This document shows positions 1 to 13,839 of a stretch of 64,000 nucleotides of DNA, in pieces. Below the pieces are notes generated by a model. That model was not told where the DNA came from, made no database searches, and saw nothing but the letters and a program-made list of their open reading frames with translations. The stretch's first letter is position 1, and the number at the start of each line of letters is the position of its first letter. The stretch is from Cycas panzhihuaensis (Eukaryota > Cycadophyta). The stretch spans positions 228,043,741 to 228,107,740 of the forward strand of contig CM041465.1 of assembly GCA_023213395.1 (NCBI GenBank), written 5' to 3'. Made by a program: the position numbers and the translations under genes.

Positions 1-2590
1 CTTTATGAAGACTTGTCTAAAGCTTGATTTGGGGCCATGTGTTAGAGAAATTAGAGACTTGGAGTTGAATCTACTTCTCGTCATCCTCTTTTTCTCTTGT
101 GGCTTCCTTTTCTTTCATATCCCTCCTCCTTCTTCAAGTGTCATTCTCTACTCTTATTCCTCTCTCTCATCTCTTGCTCCTCTTGCTTCCTACAACTAAT
201 TTGGAGCTTTGATTTGGAGGGTTTAGAAAATCAAGCCACTAGTTTGAGGCACAACTCTATATTTTCCTCAAGAAAGTGCTTCTTTATTGCTAAGTTCATG
301 GATTTCATTTCAAGTTTATTTTAAGACTATTTCTTTCTCTTTGTTAATGAAAAGCTAGGTTATGGTTTTAGTTAATTCCACAACATAGATTAGTTCCTTT
401 TTATAATTATCTTTATTTCTTTTAAGAGAGTCTTCATTTTCTTTGAGTCCTTATTCTAGAGTGGGGAACTCCTAAGTCCTTAAGTTCCTACTCATAACCT
501 AGAAAAATCCCCATACATCTAGCCTTTTTGCTAAGGAGTTCTCTAGGGAGGTGAGTGATTTAACTTGGGAGCACAAGTTTTGATGGCTTAAACCCTCTTT
601 CCATAGAGTTATAAGCTTCCTTTTTCCCCCCTTTCTTTAGTATCCCATAGCCCTTTAGGTGTAACTGAAATGTTGTTGAGGTTTTGAGAGCATACTCATT
701 GTTAAAAGGATGTTTCTAGCATGATCTTTTAATTGTTTGGCTTCTAATGTCTATTATAGCTAGCATAATTATCTCTTTCAAATTAGAGGCTTGAATGGAA
801 AGTGAAGATTTTGTTTAAAGATTCTTTACACCAAATATTTGTTAGGTTGGTCCATCTTCACTTTTTATTTTCCTTTTTTAATTTTCCTCTCTCGTTTATT
901 AAAGAAATATAATTTTTAAAAAAGGGGAAAAGGTAAAAGATAACTAGGAAGGGCATTCCTTAAGTGATCATTGTTATGTTGGATTGCTTAGTCGAGTGTT
1001 TATTTAAAAACATTATCCTACTTTCTTTTTCTCAAGAAAAAGTGGGGGAATAGAAGTAACTAGGATAAATATAAGAGTATTCAAAGGGCCCCTATTCTTT
1101 TTACTCTCTATAGATGTGTTGAATACCAATTCTATCACCCTTTCTCTTTTAAAAATATAAAAAAACAATAAAAAAGGAAAGGAAATGCATGTACAAATCA
1201 TTTAAATTAATTAGAATCATATTGAAATAAGCTAGTATTAGGATGTAATATTAAATTCATATGTTTGAGGCACTCTTAATAGGTGGGCAACATTAAGAGT
1301 CATGTTATTGGTTGATAGGTTATTATATAGGCTCACTATTATAACTGGCTTATAAAGAGATCATTATTACTATATATGTACTTATCATTAATGCAAACCC
1401 CTTAAGGGATATATATTCATCTATTGGAAGTTTGATGGTACCTATTTCTTCCTTTGAAGCTTGTATAAAGTAGCTAGGTCTAAACAACCTTAATTGGTAT
1501 CTGCCCCCAATAATTGGCCACTGGAGTAGACATTATCCATGGACCAACTACTTCATTTCTACTTTAGCTAATCTGCTATTTTTTTTGTTTAATGTTTAAG
1601 ATCATGATAAAGATGTTTTTTGTACTACTTATTTTCTTTTAGCTACTTATTTATTGATTGGTTATAGTTGGTTTGTTTATTTGCTTTAGGTATTAATTAG
1701 CCTTTTCTCCTTTTACACTTCTAGTTGATTCATGCATGCACACCATCAATCCCTTTTAAGGGAGACTATTCATGAGTTCTCCTAAATTATCTAGGGCACT
1801 TTCTAAAGCCCTTTTCGATGGAAGAACATTCGTAGTGACTATGTTAGAGACTATCATATCTACTTGACCATTTCATCATAGAATTTCTCTAAGTACTACC
1901 ATTGTGCTACTAGAATTTCTAAGATTTTTAGAGTCAAGACACTTTCTATTTTACTTCTAGGTCTATTCCATCCTTTTATCTTAGAATTTCTCTAACATGT
2001 AGTCATTATGTTGCTAAAATTTTTAGGACTTTTAATTAGTTAGTTACCACCTTTTTATGACCATATATACCTCATGACAACATGCAAGTTGTTCCGAGAG
2101 ATAATAGCATCTCTTACTAGATGGGACCTTATCCCTTTCCTTTGTATAGTTTTTTAGCATTCTTAAGCCTCATGATGATGTTAATTCAAATCCTAGGATG
2201 ACTTCACCTTTCTTCCGAGATCTAACTTAGCATCCTTACCATTCCATTATTAGATCAATGATCTAGTGAGTAAACATATCTACCTTCTCTCTTGAGGAAG
2301 AAGACCCTCTTCTAGATTATATTAAGGATGCACTGAGCATCAAGAAACTTGCTTCCCATGATCTCCTCTTCAAATAGCTTAAATATAATTCCTTATTGAA
2401 TCAAGGGCCTTATGGGTTTTCCCCACAACACAACATTCCTATCTGTAGTTGATTCCTTTATAAGCAGTGCATCAATATATAACTCACACTAAGGCCACTT
2501 CCCAAAGTCCTATGTAGGGCCTCACTAAGGGCATTCCTCAATATGTCAAAGTCCCATCAAATGGAATCTAATAAGTCATGCCAGGACTTT
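1..2590. other. Unassigned flanking DNA
   Basis: AT-rich DNA with no reading frame that I can tie to a family. A TGGTATCTGCCCCC stretch at 1495-1508 partly resembles a retrotransposon primer-binding site. Because the Gypsy-0 gag-protease fragment lies downstream in the same orientation, the sequence before 1493 could be a decayed 5' LTR, but no second LTR copy is in the window to prove it. Confidence 0.3.
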
Positions 2591-2599
2591 CTAGGTAGA

Positions 2600-4870
2600 T
2601 ACCATGATTGACCCAAATACTATTCCTTTCTCTAAAGGGACACATGTTAGTCCTTCATATTAGTATAATCCCAAACTTCATATAATAGGATTATTAGCTT
2701 ATTCAATGCCTACCACTAATTTGCTCATCATGCATATTCATGTGGGTCACTAATAGCAGAAATCCCTACTATAGTTTTACTCCTATCAAGACCATATCAC
2801 TTCCCTATTAGACTAGGCCCCAACTACCACAACATTATCTGACTAGACCTAATCTAGCTAGATACCTAACTCAAACACTTAGTTGGAGCACCCAACCTTA
2901 GATGAGTAGCTTGATTTTACCTTAGTAGTATCCACCCTAGTCTTATAACCCAATTCACATGCTTAATCAAGCTTAGAATTATAACAAAGATGAAATACTT
3001 AGTCCCATTATAAAGCCTACATTCCAACCAATTGGTGTCACTCCTTTCCAAAGAGTAAATCTTGCATACTAGGTTGCTTAACCATACTAATGGGTTGCAC
3101 AAGCTCAATTACCTCCACCTTAATAAAGTTTAACTTAGAGATGCATTATTGTAGCTTATATAATTCCTCCCTTAGCTAGAAGGAAATCATTTATGGATTA
3201 TAAGAGGAACCCATTTCCCACAAATCCTTATTATATACTCTTCCCTAAAACATATATTTTCTTGAGCTTCTAAAGTTTAATAGAGAACCTAGGCAAGATC
3301 TCATAAGGCATGTATACTCTTTCATTTTAGCCTATATAGACTATTCATCTTATGATCCTATGATGATGAGGTTTTTCAAAAAGATGTTATAGGGTGATGT
3401 ACTAAAGTGTTTTTACATATTACCTAATGCTTTAGTCTTCTTATTTCAACAACTAGTTGATAGCTTTATCTACTACTTTAATGTGGCTTGTTATTTTAAG
3501 ACAGGAGCAAAATCCCTTTCCTCTACTAAGCAGGAGAGTGAAGAGTTTGGTTGTGGCTTCATATGACACTTTTGAGATTTGGTCCATACATGCCAATGTC
3601 CTTTAATTAATACTCTACTCTTTGATCCCTTCACTAATGCCCTTAGGCCCTAAGTGCACTTTGAGGTACTTAAGTTGGGGCTCGTGGGCCCATGACATAT
3701 GATGGCATAATTAAAAAATGTATAACCTTGGAATTTTATGAGATTCAAGCAAGAGTTAAGAAATTAGACAAACCATCCCTTTCCACTAATAAATAGAATG
3801 TGACCCAAGAATAACTTAAATCTACTCAATGAGATAGGGTGTATGACAGTCTCACTTCTATAGTGAGGGCATATAAGAGGTCCATTAATATCAAACTAAA
3901 TGTTGCCTCCTTCAATAACACCAAACCTAGAAAGGATGCAAAGGTCATTAACTTTGTTAAGTAAAAGAAAGACTTACAACTTAAAGCATAAGCACCTAAT
4001 TAGACTCCACAATGCTTATATCACTAAACTAACATCTAGGAATGAGATAATTACTTTAAGATTAAAGAGAACCTCAAAAGACATAAGAAGAATATACAAA
4101 ACATAACCTCTTATCCTAATAAATATTAGTTAATCCATAAGGATCCCTTTTTGAACATGACCAAAAATCTAAATTTCATGAAACCCTAAAGTTGATGAGG
4201 AATCCAATGATTCTAACATTGAAATGAAGAAGAAGCCTTCTTCCCCCAAATATGATTTTAAAACAAGATTAGCTTGGTGAAAATTTGCATCCCAAGGATA
4301 GTGACCTAAGAAAAACCATCAATATAGTTAAGGCTACCAAGACATTTATTGTTTTTAATTTTGAGAAGGGCTCATATTTGAAACCCTTAGATCTTCTTGT
4401 TAAGCCAATCTAATCCAACTTTAAGAGGCCTATTCTATAAACCATAAAAGGGAAATCCTTCTCAATTGTAGAGGAAATTATATCATTATCTACTAGAATT
4501 TTTACCTTAAACCTTATGAAGAGTTGCCTCCAATAAAAGTTCTTATTAGAAACCCTAGGTGTCAAAACTGCTAACTCGATGTGATCGATTCTCTCATTTA
4601 ATCCTCTGAAGCTTGAGGATGGAAATGGAGGAATCACAATGTCATCTCACTCTTTTACATCCTTATCAAATCATATGACTATTATTTCTAAATCTATATT
4701 GTGGACTTAGGGTCCTCAACTAATTTTATTCCCTTAAGGCTCTTTAAAGACTTGTAGATTTCGGTATATGATCTAGTTGACTAGGTTTGATAGGGTTATG
4801 ATAAAACCTAGAAGGCACCTAAGGGCAAGGTTACCATTCCCTTGAATTTATTTAATTTTTTTTATTTATA
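2600..4870 (+). pseudogene. Gypsy-0: decayed gag-protease fragment of a Ty3/Gypsy element
   Basis: Not a working gene. Conceptual translation of about 3300-3560 gives a retrotransposon-gag-like pattern (aromatic and Phe-rich helices, then KTGAKSL). The stretch before it, 2600-3130, reads as Pro/Gln-rich. A protease-like motif VDLGSSTNFIPL sits at 4701-4736, with the catalytic Asp at 4704-4706 and the D-x-G-S pattern of Gypsy aspartic proteases. Several in-frame stops and frame changes lie between these points. Gag and protease are in the canonical order, but nothing of RT or integrase follows, and Gypsy-1 begins 100 bp downstream. The fragment is therefore truncated. The Tat/Athila-like assignment is inferred from motif style only. 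Confidence 0.5.
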
Positions 4871-4963
4871 TTTTACATGCATGATTTAATAAACATTAAT
4901 AATAAAAGTGCAAAAAAATAAAAATCCCCTATTTTGATTTATTTTCCAAAAAAATACAAATAT

Positions 4964-4968
4964 GAATG
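4964..4968. repeat. Target-site duplication of Gypsy-1, left copy (GAATG)
   Basis: GAATG directly precedes the TG of the 5' LTR and recurs directly after the 3' LTR at 22751-22755. The pair fixes both ends of the element. Confidence 0.85.
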
Positions 4969-7947
4969 TGTTTCCTAGCCACGGGGAATGGATTAGGATG
5001 CCATCACACTAGTAAGTTCAAGTATATATTATATCCTTCACTCTTTATTACTTTCTTCATAGTCATTGTTTTGTATGTTGTTTGTATAGTTGCCTTTGTG
5101 CTTCACTGACTTGCTTGATTAGCTTGCCTATTCACATTCTTGCCTATGACAACCAAGACTCTAATCCAATGATATTATTGAGCTTCCATGGTTAATCCCC
5201 TCTTGGTAATAAGTCCCTCACGTGCCTCTGTAGCCCAGTTTGGGTGATTACCAACTCGTTTTATGCTCTCTTGTAACATCTTCTCCTCTTTTAGTATGCC
5301 TCGCCTATCTCCTTGGCCCACCAAGGATAGTTTATTGAGGTCTCAGGGGAAAAGATGCCCCTCATTACTCACTTTGTGTGAAGTTTGTTTATGAATTTCA
5401 CTAATATTGATGGTTTGGTTTATTATTTATACCTCAAGACCCTTAATTGCCATCATTTTAATGAGTTCCTCCTCACTCTGTGCATTTCTCATGTGTTTCC
5501 ATTGGTTTTTTATTCGTAGCACAACCTAAAACTGTTCTATAGGACCTTAGGAAGAAATTTTGAGCTCCAATAATAAACCCCTCCCTTTATTTTAGTGTTT
5601 TTTATCAAGTTTTATCAATTCTGATAAAAAATGATCATTTTGTTATTGCCCTACTCCTTTTTTTGTCAGCCACTCTAATTGTTATGCATCGCTAATATGT
5701 TAGCGGTACCACTAATATATTAGCAATGCTACAAACAAATTCGTAGTGCGACTATTATGAGTTTAAACACGACTAAAAATAACTAAATCTGCATTTAATA
5801 TAGGACTAACACTAGATTCAGCCTCAGGACCAACCCAGATCAGGTCCTAATGGTCCTGAGACCTCCCCCAAACCTTAAAAAATTGAATTCAACTCACTTG
5901 GTCTCTTCTTCTTCTCCTTTAATGGATTTTTCACAAAAAACTTAATATTTCTCTCAAAAAACCCTCATCTCTTACAAATCTACTTACAGTTCATGCACCA
6001 AATAGATTTTAATGAAGGAAAGCAAAAGGAATCAATCCCTACAACAACATTAGATTAGCTACAAGCCATTAAGCTTCAAAGAAAAGCTGGTGTTCTTCTC
6101 CGAAACAAAAATCCTTCTCCAAAAATTCTTGATTTTCAAGCTAGAACTTTCATTTATAATAATTCTTCCCTTCCCTAACAAGGTAAGCCATGTTGCTATA
6201 TTTTTCTTAATAATTTTTAGATTTAGATGCTCCTTTTAGTGACCATTAGGAATAGATCTAATTCACATATTAGACGTAACCCCTATACCTATCATAAAAC
6301 CTCTAGTTTCATCCTCCAAACCATTAGTTGTTGATAAAGAGAGGGAAAAAGTGGCAAGAGGATATTATAGGAAGAGCATTGGGCTCGAGTTCTGGTTCTA
6401 AGAGCCCCCTTCTACTAGGGTAATCCCCTCCTCAATGCTAACTAACATCCCTCCTCTCCACGCCTTAACTAGTGTGATACTTGGATACGAAACTTGTAGC
6501 TTCTTTACTTAGTGATCCATCACCCTATTTTAAAGCTTCTTATTCCTAAGAGATTACCATCTGGTTGTGAGATCCTATTTGCTATTTGGGGGAAACCTAG
6601 ATTGTAGGGGAGCTCACCATTCTAAAGTAACACTCCCACCCCTTCTTACCCTTTATTTCTCTTACGTATTGCATGTTGTATATTATAATAGGCATCAAAA
6701 TATTGTTTACAATTTTACCTTATTGTTACACAACTAAATGATGTCTTAAACAACTTTCATCAACAAGTTGGTAAGTATATATATGAATATTTGTTGTTCA
6801 TAGAAGTCTTTCATTATGTGATTCAGGTGGAGGTAGATCCATCTGCAAACTAAGCAATTTCTGCCAAAAGGTGACATTGTCTCTTATTTTGGTTTATGTC
6901 ACATTTCGTTTCTACTATCTTCCTTTTGTCCCATTCATTCAAACTCAGGAAAGGTAAGGGAGCCCCAATAAAACTCCATCATCAACATTACAACAACAAG
7001 AGGAGCAAAGTTGTTGACGAAGAGGGTGTATGGAGAAAGAGTTGCACTGATTTATTAGCCATCATGTATCTAGGTGCACTACATTCAACCCTTCTTCCCT
7101 TCACTCCTTTTCCCCCCTCTTACTCCTGAAAGGAAATAAATAAAAAGGAAAAGTTATTTTAATTTTGTTTCTTTTGCACATTTGCATATTGCATGAGAAT
7201 AAAGGCATAACATAAACTAAACACCCCTTCCTCCTCTTCTCTTACATTAGGAGTAAAGTTTTGCATGTTTCCTTTTTCCCTTTGACCCTATACATTACGT
7301 ATTGAAAAGATAAAGGAAAAGTGTACTTGATTCCTTCTTTGCACTAATAGGAAATATCATTATGTCTCTCTTATTAGTTGCATTGAAAAAAGAACTAGTT
7401 GCATATAAATGGTCATTGCATTTTTTCTCTCTTATTTCATCCCCTTAAATAATCTTTTGAGAGAAAAGGAATTAAGAGCGAGGGAGAGTAGTTAGTTTAA
7501 TTTGTTGTTATCTTTTATTTGAAACATAAACATTGCAATAATCAAACACTACTATAATCATTGATTAGAAACAAGCTTACCTACAACAAACAAACAAGCA
7601 CTAATCTACCTCTCTCCCTCTACTTGGCTTAGAAGGAAAGTTTAAAACCTAGTTGCAACTAAACGATTGCAACATCTCCTCACTCCATACACCCTTCTAC
7701 CTTATGTCTAGGAGAGCCCTACCATGGATACTCAGCAACCTGAGGACACCCTTCTTACTCTCTTCATCTTACATCGAGGAGACCCTTGGAAAAGAGGTAG
7801 CTTATACACGGTTGCAGTGCCTCGAACCTAGGTTCTGATATGCAGACATACTTTAAGGGTATTTTGACCACTTTCCTCTCTCATGTTCATAGCCTCCATA
7901 GTTAGTAGGGTAATTAAGACCTAGTAACCCGAAAAGGTGTGCTTCCA
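4969..7947 (+). repeat. Gypsy-1 5' LTR
   Basis: Starts TGTTTC and ends TTCCA, just before the PBS. It aligns along its length with 19674-22750. Relative to the 3' copy it carries about 70 extra bases near 6540-6600 and lacks about 170 bases that the 3' copy has after position 22343. Small open frames inside it look incidental. A 3 kb LTR is long even for plant Gypsy elements. Confidence 0.9.
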
Positions 7948-7948
7948 C

Positions 7949-7968
7949 TGGTGACCATATTGGGGACC
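7949..7968 (+). promoter_or_regulatory. Gypsy-1 primer-binding site
   Basis: TGGTGACCATATTGGGGACC begins one base after the LTR end. Its TGG...TTGGGGAC layout resembles the PBS of Tat-type plant elements (TGGCGACTCCGCTGGGGAC style) with several substitutions. I do not assign the primer tRNA. Confidence 0.65.
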
Positions 7969-8219
7969 CGTAAGTAAGGGAAAACCATAATCCCCCTTAT
8001 GTTAGCATTAGCCTCTCTCTTTTCCCTCCATACCTCCTAGATTCATTGGGCCGCCCAGCACCTTCATCATTTTGTCTGTCCTTGTTTCTTCTGTGACTTT
8101 TAGGTGAGATGTGAATACAATATTTCTCTCCTCTCTTATGAGGTCTTCCCCCATCTCAGAAGAGCCTTTGTATTCCTCCATCCCCTCATTTTATTCTGAT
8201 TTGGTAATGGAGGGATACC

Positions 8220-10780
8220 TATCAAAGTAGGCATACCATGCCTACATCTTTGAAACCCAAGATCAAACCTCAAGTTCCCTCCAAGATCCTGCCCAAGAAG
8301 GTGACGATCCTATTTTCTATCTGGGTGACTAAGAGAATTATGATTTTCGCTCATTCCCTATGCACAACATAGGTGTGTCTATCTCTATGGAATACTATCA
8401 CGCTAGTGAGAGTTCCTATGAGGATTGACCTATAGGTCCCACATCACACACCTCGTATGAGTAAGTAGGAACCCCTCTTATGGATGTAGTAGAGGCATTA
8501 CGATAGTGCTTTGAATCTGCAAGTGCCCAACCACCTTTGAAGTGGCTAGATGGCATCCTTCGTCATACGATACCATCCTCTTCTACACCTACACCTACCA
8601 TTTTATCTCAACCACCTTTTGTGGCCTGAATAGGATATGCTCCTATCATTTCCTCCTCCTCATATATCCCTCATGTCCAAGGGGTCCTCCAGGTCATAGT
8701 CACATCCCAAATTGGGTTGAGTATGCCTCTTCCAAACTAGGTGACCACACCTCAACCTACCATGGTCCATGATCCTTTCATGCGACCTAGGGGACCCCCA
8801 CGTCCCCAATCCTTAGGCCATGTAGGACCTATTTCTGTGTGTCCTCATCCATAATCAATGGATCCTTCCCTTTACGTGCCTATAGGGTGTACATCCCAAC
8901 CTTAAGGGCATGGAAAGGAAAACCCTCTTTCAGTTTATAGGGTAGATTCGCTACACCCTTATGGAGTCTCATGTCCTATAGGTGGCCCATATGGGTAAAA
9001 CCCCATACCTTATCTACTTTCCTTGTTTTTATTTTTGACCTCATACACAATACCTTCCCAAGGAGGATTTGTCCCTCCACAAGACCCTTACTCTCATGTG
9101 CTCTCCCAACAAGGGGCATACCCTTAAGGTGGAGTGGGCATGTCTCACCTACCTTCCTCCTATCTAAGCTTCTCTTAAATGAGAACAACTCCTTCTTACC
9201 AAGCAGGTGGGAATCTATATCCCTCATATGCTTAAACCCCTCGAGGAGGAACTGGGTATCTATATCCACCTCCTTCCATGCCTCTGGTTGACCCTCTAGC
9301 TCAATCGAGGGTTCGTCCTTTGGTTGACTATAGGTCAACCCTCTAATCCATCAAGGCATTTAGGATTAACCTACCACCTCACCCTCCCAAGGTACCCAAA
9401 TTTGACGGTACCTCATTGCAAGACCTAACCAAACATAGCAGGAGTTTCTCCATGGCATGCATCGATTATTGAAGAGGGATATTTTCTCGTTCTTTACAAA
9501 TCATTTTATTGTCTCCCTACCCATTCAATCCACTCCTTTTAGTAACTTGTACATGAGTTTGTCAACTACTTTGGCATAGCTCTCCCCTTTGAGAGTAAGA
9601 TCAAAGCCCTACTCTCCCTTAAGCAAGGTCATGATGAAATGAATCATGATCTTATGAGGCATTTTCATGGCCTCCTCCATTTCGTAAAAGCCATGTTGCC
9701 TGAGGAATTGAAGAGGGATATTTTCATAAACACCTTCCATCTTGAAGTCCACATCAAAGCCCTCAAAATAGGGGCAATGACATGTGAGTCTGCCATAGCG
9801 AAATACTTGATGCTTGAGGCTATTAAGATCTAGGTGGGTCTCAAGAAGCCTCTTAGATCATCATAACGATGCGAGGCACCCCCTCCATCACATGACCAAT
9901 GACCTTAACAACCCCCAAGGCCCCCTACCCACACAACGGAGAGGACCTTAGATCCCTTAACTTCGGCTATATGATCATTTAAATGAATGATAAAGGAGTT
10001 AAAGCTCCAGCCCTCATAGTCACCTTTAGATTCTCGTAGGCCTATTCATCAAGCTTCTTAAGCCATGCTGCCTAAAGGTGAAAATGCCCAAACCTCCCAA
10101 GCAAGGAGGACAAAACCCTCCTCTAAGAAGAAATGGTGCTCTATCCACGACAAGTGCCTTCATGAAGATTTGCAATATTGGGTGAAACACCCCGAGCTTG
10201 CCTTGTAACATGATTCTTCTTCTAAATAGGCATCTAGGCCTAACCTAGACCAAGTTGTTCATTATGATCCCTTCCTTAAACATAGGGAATAGGATTAATC
10301 CACTCAAGATAGAGGAGCAAGAAATAGGAAATGATCCCTTAACCCTACTTTTAAGCAAATGAAGAGGAAGGGGGTAAGAGATTTATCTTCCACTCTTGGT
10401 TCTCATCCCTAATCTTCCTCATCCTCTCAACCCTAAAACAAAGGGAAGAGAATTATTTAAGTGCTTGATACTACCCCTTTGTGCCCAATCATAAGGTCTC
10501 AATCAACTAAGGAGGCCATCAGGGCCTCCACTTCCTAATAAAACCTTCTTGTAGATAATTCACCCTCTAAGATCCTCATGATCCCTAAGACCATTCACAT
10601 TCACCCTGGCCACTATGACTTTTGAAGGGAGCTTCCCTAACCTACTAGAAAGTGGAAGTCCTTCTCTATAGTCGATGAGCTCCATATCGTGGCTAGAAGA
10701 ATGACCATCATGGATGTCTTGTAGAGTTGCCTTAAGCAATATACCTTTCTTTTTAAATCTTTTGGTTAAACCGATGCTCT
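8220..10780 (+). pseudogene. Gypsy-1 gag region, heavily decayed
   Basis: Structural protein region between the PBS and the protease. Short plus-strand stretches in changing frames look coding: an acidic, Tyr-rich stretch near 8290-8440; PPKVPKFDGTSLQDL near 9380-9430, which resembles the start of a retrotransposon-gag domain; and an open frame at 9639-9833 with a Leu-rich helical pattern. Many stops separate these pieces. No zinc knuckle was found. The antisense open frame at 8976-9338 overlaps this region and is most likely a by-product. Identification rests mainly on position. Confidence 0.5.
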
Positions 10781-10790
10781 TATCTATGCT

Positions 10791-11200
10791 TTGGGTGTTA
10801 CCCTAAATCGTGAGCCCCTTATTGCTTTTGACCTTAAAGATCTTCCATCCGCAAGTGAGAGGGAGAGCCAATGGTATTACCCCTTCACCATTTCCATCGA
10901 CACTCTTGAGTGTACCCTTAAAAGGATGATTGTAGATAATAGTTCTTCTATTAATGCTATGCCCTTATGCGTAATGCAAGATTTGGGTATAACAACCCTT
11001 GAACTAATCCCATGGCAATGTCAACACTATGACGGTAGCAAGAAGATGCCCTTAGGATAAGTTTCCATCCCTCTTACCCTTGAGGACAAAACCATCCTCA
11101 CTAATATAGTAGTCCTTAATGTTGACGTGGATTACAACCTTTTACTAGGGTACCCATGGTTGGATCAAATAGAAGCCATGTACTCATCCCACTAGGGGTA
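10791..11200 (+). pseudogene. Gypsy-1 aspartic protease remnant
   Basis: Polyprotein-processing protease. The frame from 10791 contains MIVDNSSSINAMP, with the catalytic Asp at 10935-10937. The usual D-x-G-S-S becomes D-N-S-S, so the conserved Gly is lost. A stop follows at about 11058. In the same frame LLLGYPWLDQIEAMY follows near 11140-11185, matching the LLGRPWL end of Gypsy proteases. Its position between gag and RT agrees. Confidence 0.65.
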
Positions 11201-12289
11201 ACTCAAATTTATCTATGAAGGGCAAATAAAAGTTATCTTCTAGGAACTGCCTCTTATTTGATCATCTCATCAACTATATCAAGCGGCTTGTGAGCTAGCT
11301 GAGGGCAATAAGGATCTATCTGCCCACTCCACCACCTGTTAGATTAATATCCCTAGCATTCTTAAAGTAGAGGAAGAACCTCTTCCTTTCTCCTCAAACC
11401 TAATTTATTTTATCCTCATTAATGTCAAAAGTTATGGTACCTTACCGTCATGAGTGACCACAAGTCTGATAATGAGTGTGAGGAACCTCCTTATCCTATA
11501 TATCTCCTCAATATTTGTAGGGGGCATTCTCTCATCTTCTTTCCAGTCTGGAGCCCCAGCTTAGGACTCCTCTAGTGGATTGTGACACTCCTAAGGCATC
11601 CTAGGAGCTAAGAACAATTGCTCTTATTGCATGTGTGAGCTCCTGCCCCACCTCATCTTCATCTGCCTCCCAAATTTTGTCATCCTTCATATATGACAAA
11701 GATGGGGAGTTTTCTTTTCTATATGATGACTCTATAGCTTGCGACCCAAGTCCCAGCTGACTTCCCCTCCATATAATAAGACACAACGACATAGGAGGAT
11801 ACCCTCTAACTCCTCTGAGGAGTCTTTTGATTATTTAGAATGGTGTATCAATTGTTATAGACCTATCGTTCCTCCTTCACCTCATCCCTCATTCTCGTTA
11901 AGCAAGACTATCCATAGGATAGATTACTTTGAGAACAACGAGGCCCTATTAGAGCATTTAGCAAGCTCTATACCCAACCTCCCTTCCAAACACTGTAGGT
12001 TTGGTTTCCAGAAATGTTTAGCTTTAGGGTCATCTCTAACTAATCTTAATCAGCCTGACACTCCTCTACTCCCTTCCATTGGCCAAGCTCCCCTTCACTT
12101 TGAGGAGGGGAACACCATGTATGTAGGGGAAACTAAGGATATCATCCTTGCCCCTAGTAAAGTCATCAAGGTTGGAGTAGAGTGTACCCATGGAGAAATA
12201 AAGGATTATACCTGCTCATTTCAAGAGTTTTATGACATCTTCATGTAGGACTATTCAGACATGAAGGGAATAGACCCCTCTATTATCAC

Positions 12290-13010
12290 CCATAACCTTA
12301 CCACCATCCCTGATGCCCACCCTGTACGATAAAAGTAACACCCTCTTCATCTTAAACTCTCTATCCTTGTAAAGATAGAAGTGGAGAAGCTCCTAGGTGT
12401 GGGGCTAATTACTTCCATTGATTACCCTAAATGGGTATCTAATATCATTCCCATCACCAAGAAAAATAGGATGATTCAAATTTGTGTTGATTTCTGGGAC
12501 ATAAACAATGCATGTCCCAAGGATAACTTCCACTTACTGTTCATTAATCAAGTTATTAATCAAACAATAGGCTTTAAATTCATGTCCTTGATGGATGGCT
12601 TCTCTGGATATAACCAGATCCAAATATCTCCTAAATACCATCATAAGATGACTTTCACCACCCCATGGAGCATGTTTACATACAAGACAATACCCTTTGG
12701 ATTAAAAAATATAGGTGTCACTTATCAAAGGGTAATGCAATTTGTCTTCCATGACTTCATAAATAAAGCCCTTGGGGTTTTCATAGATGACATGATGGGC
12801 CTATCCTGCAAGAGGACTAATCACCCTGTGGACTTACATGCTATTTTCACGAGGTGCCACAAATACCATGTTACCTTGAACCTAATCAAATGCGTGTTCA
12901 CCATGATTGCCGATAAACTCTTAGGTTTCCTTATCTCTAAACAAGGGATCCAAATCAACCCCAACATGGTCAAAATTATCCTCAATATACCTCCTCCAAA
13001 AATGCAATAA
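12290..13010 (+). pseudogene. Gypsy-1 reverse transcriptase
   Basis: RT domain, open from 12381 to 13010 (209 codons). In order it shows WVSNIIPITKK, a CVDF..INNACPKD block, MDGFSGYNQIQI, the TIPFGLKN block, and the catalytic motif as FIDDMM at 12780-12797, where Gypsy elements usually have YVDD. The following thumb/connection pattern (LGFLISKQGIQINP) is typical of Ty3/Gypsy. Upstream 12290-12380 continues the same domain across a stop. Both catalytic Asp are present, but the fold is probably inactive given the many substitutions. A longer frame than its neighbours suggests chance preservation. Confidence 0.85.
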
Positions 13011-13079
13011 TAAATCAAGTCATTTTTAGGTAGGCTGGGCTTCTTAAGGTATTTCTTGGCAGATTTTGCCATAAATGCC

Positions 13080-13600
13080 AAGTCCCTTACTAACCTTTTG
13101 AAGAAGGGAGGCCCATTTGTATGGTCCTCTAAAGCCTAGGGGGTATTTCAAGAGCTTAAAAGAGCCCTAGCCTCTGCCCCTATTTTAACGCCCCCTCTCT
13201 TTGACTACCCATTCATCCTATATACCTCAGCCACCGATGAGTCCTTAGGAGCCATGTTGGTCTAAGAAGATGATTTTGGGACTGAGTGAGCCATATATTT
13301 CATCAACCATACATTTGTAGAAGCTGAGCTAAACTACACTCCTACCAAAAAGAAATACCTAGTCTTGGTCCACGTAGCTAAGAAGTATAGGAATTACCTT
13401 CTGGGTAATACCACCTACATGATCATCTAATCTGATCTGTTGAGGTACCTCTTAACTTGGTCCAACTTGACTGGGAGGACAAGCAAATGGGTCATCCTCC
13501 TCTAAGAATACAACCTTAAGATCGTCAACAGGAAATCTTAGAAGGGAATGGTGGTTGTCGAGCAACTAGCCAACACCCCCATTTTGAATCTCTTTAGCCT
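13080..13600 (+). pseudogene. Gypsy-1 RNase H (first, RT-linked copy)
   Basis: Translation after the RT gives a connection segment and then an RNase H-like series: LYTSATDESLGAML near 13218-13262, corresponding to the DAS...GAVL start of Gypsy RNase H, then EAELNYTPTKKKYL near 13320-13362, then a SDLLRYLL block near 13430. Several in-frame stops are present. It is in the normal place between RT and integrase. Confidence 0.65.
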
Positions 13601-13839
13601 TCCAGTCAATGATCCATTACCTGATGAGCCTATCCTGGCCCTCCAGGACTCGTCTCCCCATCTACTAGTTGACAGTGAATGGTATGGGGACATTATACAA
13701 TATTTTACCTGACAACAATATCCTTCTAATGCCAGTGATAAAGTAAAGTTGCCCATTTGAGTTATTACCAAGCAATACTTCCTCATAGAGGAGGTATTGT
13801 ATAAGAGGTCCTTTGATGAAATTCTCCTCTGTTACATTA

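Noticed and set aside
6896-7838. Open frames inside the Gypsy-1 5' LTR (6896-7129, 7653-7838)
   Set aside because: Frames are not preserved in the matching 3' LTR, where indels and stops break them; likely chance.
8976-9338. 120-codon minus-strand open frame with good composition
   Set aside because: It lies exactly opposite the Gypsy-1 gag region and an overlapping 106-codon plus-strand frame. No start context, partner or family motif supports it.
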